This document shows positions 62,582 to 64,000 of a DNA stretch of 64,000 bases, piece after piece. The stretch's first letter is position 1. The number at the start of each line of letters is the position of its first letter. The position numbers and the translations under genes were made by a program. Source of the stretch: Antilocapra americana (taxonomy: Eukaryota > Chordata > Mammalia > Artiodactyla > Antilocapridae); NCBI GenBank assembly GCA_007570785.1, contig ML664199.1, positions 20,592,597 through 20,656,596 on the forward strand. The letters run 5' to 3'. The notes under the pieces are model-generated. The model had not been told where the DNA came from. It ran no database searches and saw nothing but the letters and a program-made list of their open reading frames with translations.

Positions 62582-63746
62582 GACAAGGCCTTATAAATAG
62601 CTGAGAAAAGAAGAGAGGCAAAAGGCAAAGGAGAAAAGGAAAGATATACTCATTTCAATGCAGAGTTCCAAAGAATAGCAAGGAGAAAGCAGAAAGCCTT
62701 CCTCAGTGATCAGTGCAAAGAAAAAGAAGGAAACAATAGAATGGAAAAAACTTGAGATCTCTTCAAGAAATTTAGAGATACCAAAGGAACATTTCATGCA
62801 AAGATGGGCACAATAAAGGACAGAAATAGTATGGACTTAACAGAAGCAGAAGATATTAAGAAGAGGTGGCAAGAATACACAGAAGAACTGTACAAAAAAG
62901 ATCTCATGATCCAGATAATCACAATGGTGTGGTCCCTCACCTAGAGCCAGACATCCTGTAACATGAAGTTAAGCAGGCCTTAGGAAGCATCACTATGAAC
63001 AAAGCTAGTGGAGGTGATGGAATTCTAGTTGAGCTATTTCAAATCCTAAAAGATGATACTGTGAAAGTGCTGCATTCAATACACCAGCAAATTTGGAAAA
63101 CTCAGCAGTGCCCACAGGACTGGAAAAGGTCAGTTTTCATTCAAATCCCAAACAAAGGCAATGCCAAAAAATGTTCAAATTACCTCACAACTGCCCTCAT
63201 CTCACATGCTAGCAAAGTAATGCTCAAAATTCGCCAAGACAGGCTTTAACAGTACATTAACCGTGAAAGTCCAGATGTTCAAGCTGGATTTAGAAAAGGC
63301 AGAGGAACCAGAGATCAAATTGTCAACATGCGATGGAAAAAGCAAAAGAGTTCCAGAAAAAACATCTACCTCTGCTTTATTGACTATGCCAAAGCCTTTG
63401 ACTGTGTAGATCACAACTGTGGAAAATTTTGAAAGAGATGGGAATACCAGACCACCTTATCTGCCTCTAAAGAAATCTGTATGCAGGTCAAGAAGCAACA
63501 GTTAGAACTGGACATGGAAGAACAGACTGGTTCCAAATCGGGAAAGGAATACGTCAAGGCTGTATACTGTCACCCTGATTATTTAACTTATATGCAAAGT
63601 ACATCATGAGAGATGCTGGACTGGATGAAGCACAAGCTGGAATCAAGATTTCCGGGGGAAAAAAATCAATAACCTCAGATATGCAGATGATACCACCCTT
63701 ATTGCAGAAAGTAAAGAAGAACTAAAGACCCTCTTGATGAAAGTGA
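62582..63746 (+). mobile_element. BovB fragment, sense, truncated at both ends
   Basis: This segment carries plus-strand BovB from the linker region (gaggcaaaaggcaaaggag) through the RT, including ISHASKVMLKI (62995-63249 frame), the AFDCVDH region (about 63396-63416) and an intact-looking YADD at 63680-63691. It stops at gatgaaagtg, without its 3' UTR or tail, where an antisense BovB piece begins. Frameshifts are present. Confidence 0.88.
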
Positions 63747-64000
63747 TCCACATAGTCAAAGGCTTTTGCATAGTCAATAAAGCAAAAGTAGATGATTTTC
63801 AGGAACTCTCTTCCTTTTTTGATGATCTAACAGATGGCAATTCATTCTCTGCTTCCTCTGCCTTTTCTAAATCCAATTAGAACATCTGGAAGTTCACAGT
63901 TCATGTACTGCTAAGCCTGGCTTGGAGAATTTCGAGCATTACTTTCCTAGTGCATGTGATGAGGGCAATTATGAGGTTAATTTGAACATTCTTTGGCATT
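63747..64000 (-). mobile_element. BovB RT fragment, antisense, runs off the window
   Basis: From 63747 the sequence is the reverse complement of BovB RT. It starts at the words for AFDYVD (gtcaaaggctttt...) and continues toward the 5' side of the RT up to base 64000. It repeats, inverted, material found in sense at about 63165-63415. The junction shares gtga (63743-63746) with both sides. Confidence 0.88.

Larger units (their letters stand above)
60187..64000 (-). other. FANCL: FANCL intron 3, 3' part only
   Basis: This is the sequence upstream (in gene direction) of the probable exon 4. It contains a hAT-like transposon remnant (61145-61368) and a BovB array (62582-64000). No reading frame resembling the missing FANCL N-terminal segments (for example the stretch before RMQQSPD) was found, so the preceding exon should be outside the window. 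Segment 60190-61140 and segment 61370-62570 hold nothing recognisable. Confidence 0.7.

Overview
The window is nuclear DNA of a ruminant (cattle, sheep, goat or a close relative; the species cannot be told apart here). BovB (RTE) LINEs, Bov-tA SINEs and L1_BT-type LINEs together are diagnostic of ruminants. The DNA is AT-rich, and no bacterial, phage or CRISPR-like content was seen.

The only protein-coding gene recognised is FANCL, the E3 ubiquitin ligase of the Fanconi anaemia core complex, on the minus strand. Five consecutive internal exons are present: 60130-60186, 54300-54400, 31146-31242, 26253-26321 and 86-236. They join in frame, all have canonical AG/GT splice sites, and they encode about residues 73-231 of a protein that is about 375 residues in other mammals. 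This covers the end of the N-terminal E2-like fold and the first part of the central UBC-RWD domain. The 5' exons lie beyond base 64000, and the RING exons lie beyond base 1. Exon numbers 4-8 are inferred from coding phase and recalled human cDNA positions.

The rest is intron (about 26.0, 4.8, 23.1 and 5.7 kb, plus two partial introns) filled with mobile elements of several ages. Intron 7 (237-26252) holds a 5'-inverted L1_BT (5473-8912) with a 15-bp target-site duplication, and a roughly 5-kb decayed L1M (about 13400-18575) broken by two ruminant insertions. Intron 5 (31243-54299) holds a 3.4-kb L1_BT (36510-39893) flanked by an unusually long 93-bp direct repeat, a BovB fragment split by a dimeric Bov-tA, a near full-length BovB (41113-44556), an Hsmar1-like mariner with both terminal inverted repeats (44643-45871), two shorter L1_BT copies and several SINEs. 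Intron 4 holds an artiodactyl L1 3' end, a BovB 3' end, SINEs and MIR/L2 remnants. Partial intron 3 ends in a BovB whose two parts meet tail to tail at 63746.

No undescribed biological system was recognised. The items most worth checking are the 93-bp duplication around the L1, the tail-to-tail BovB junction, a pair of related 95-bp segments in intron 5, and two unassigned, relatively GC-rich patches. Repeat family names come from recognition by eye, not from a library search.
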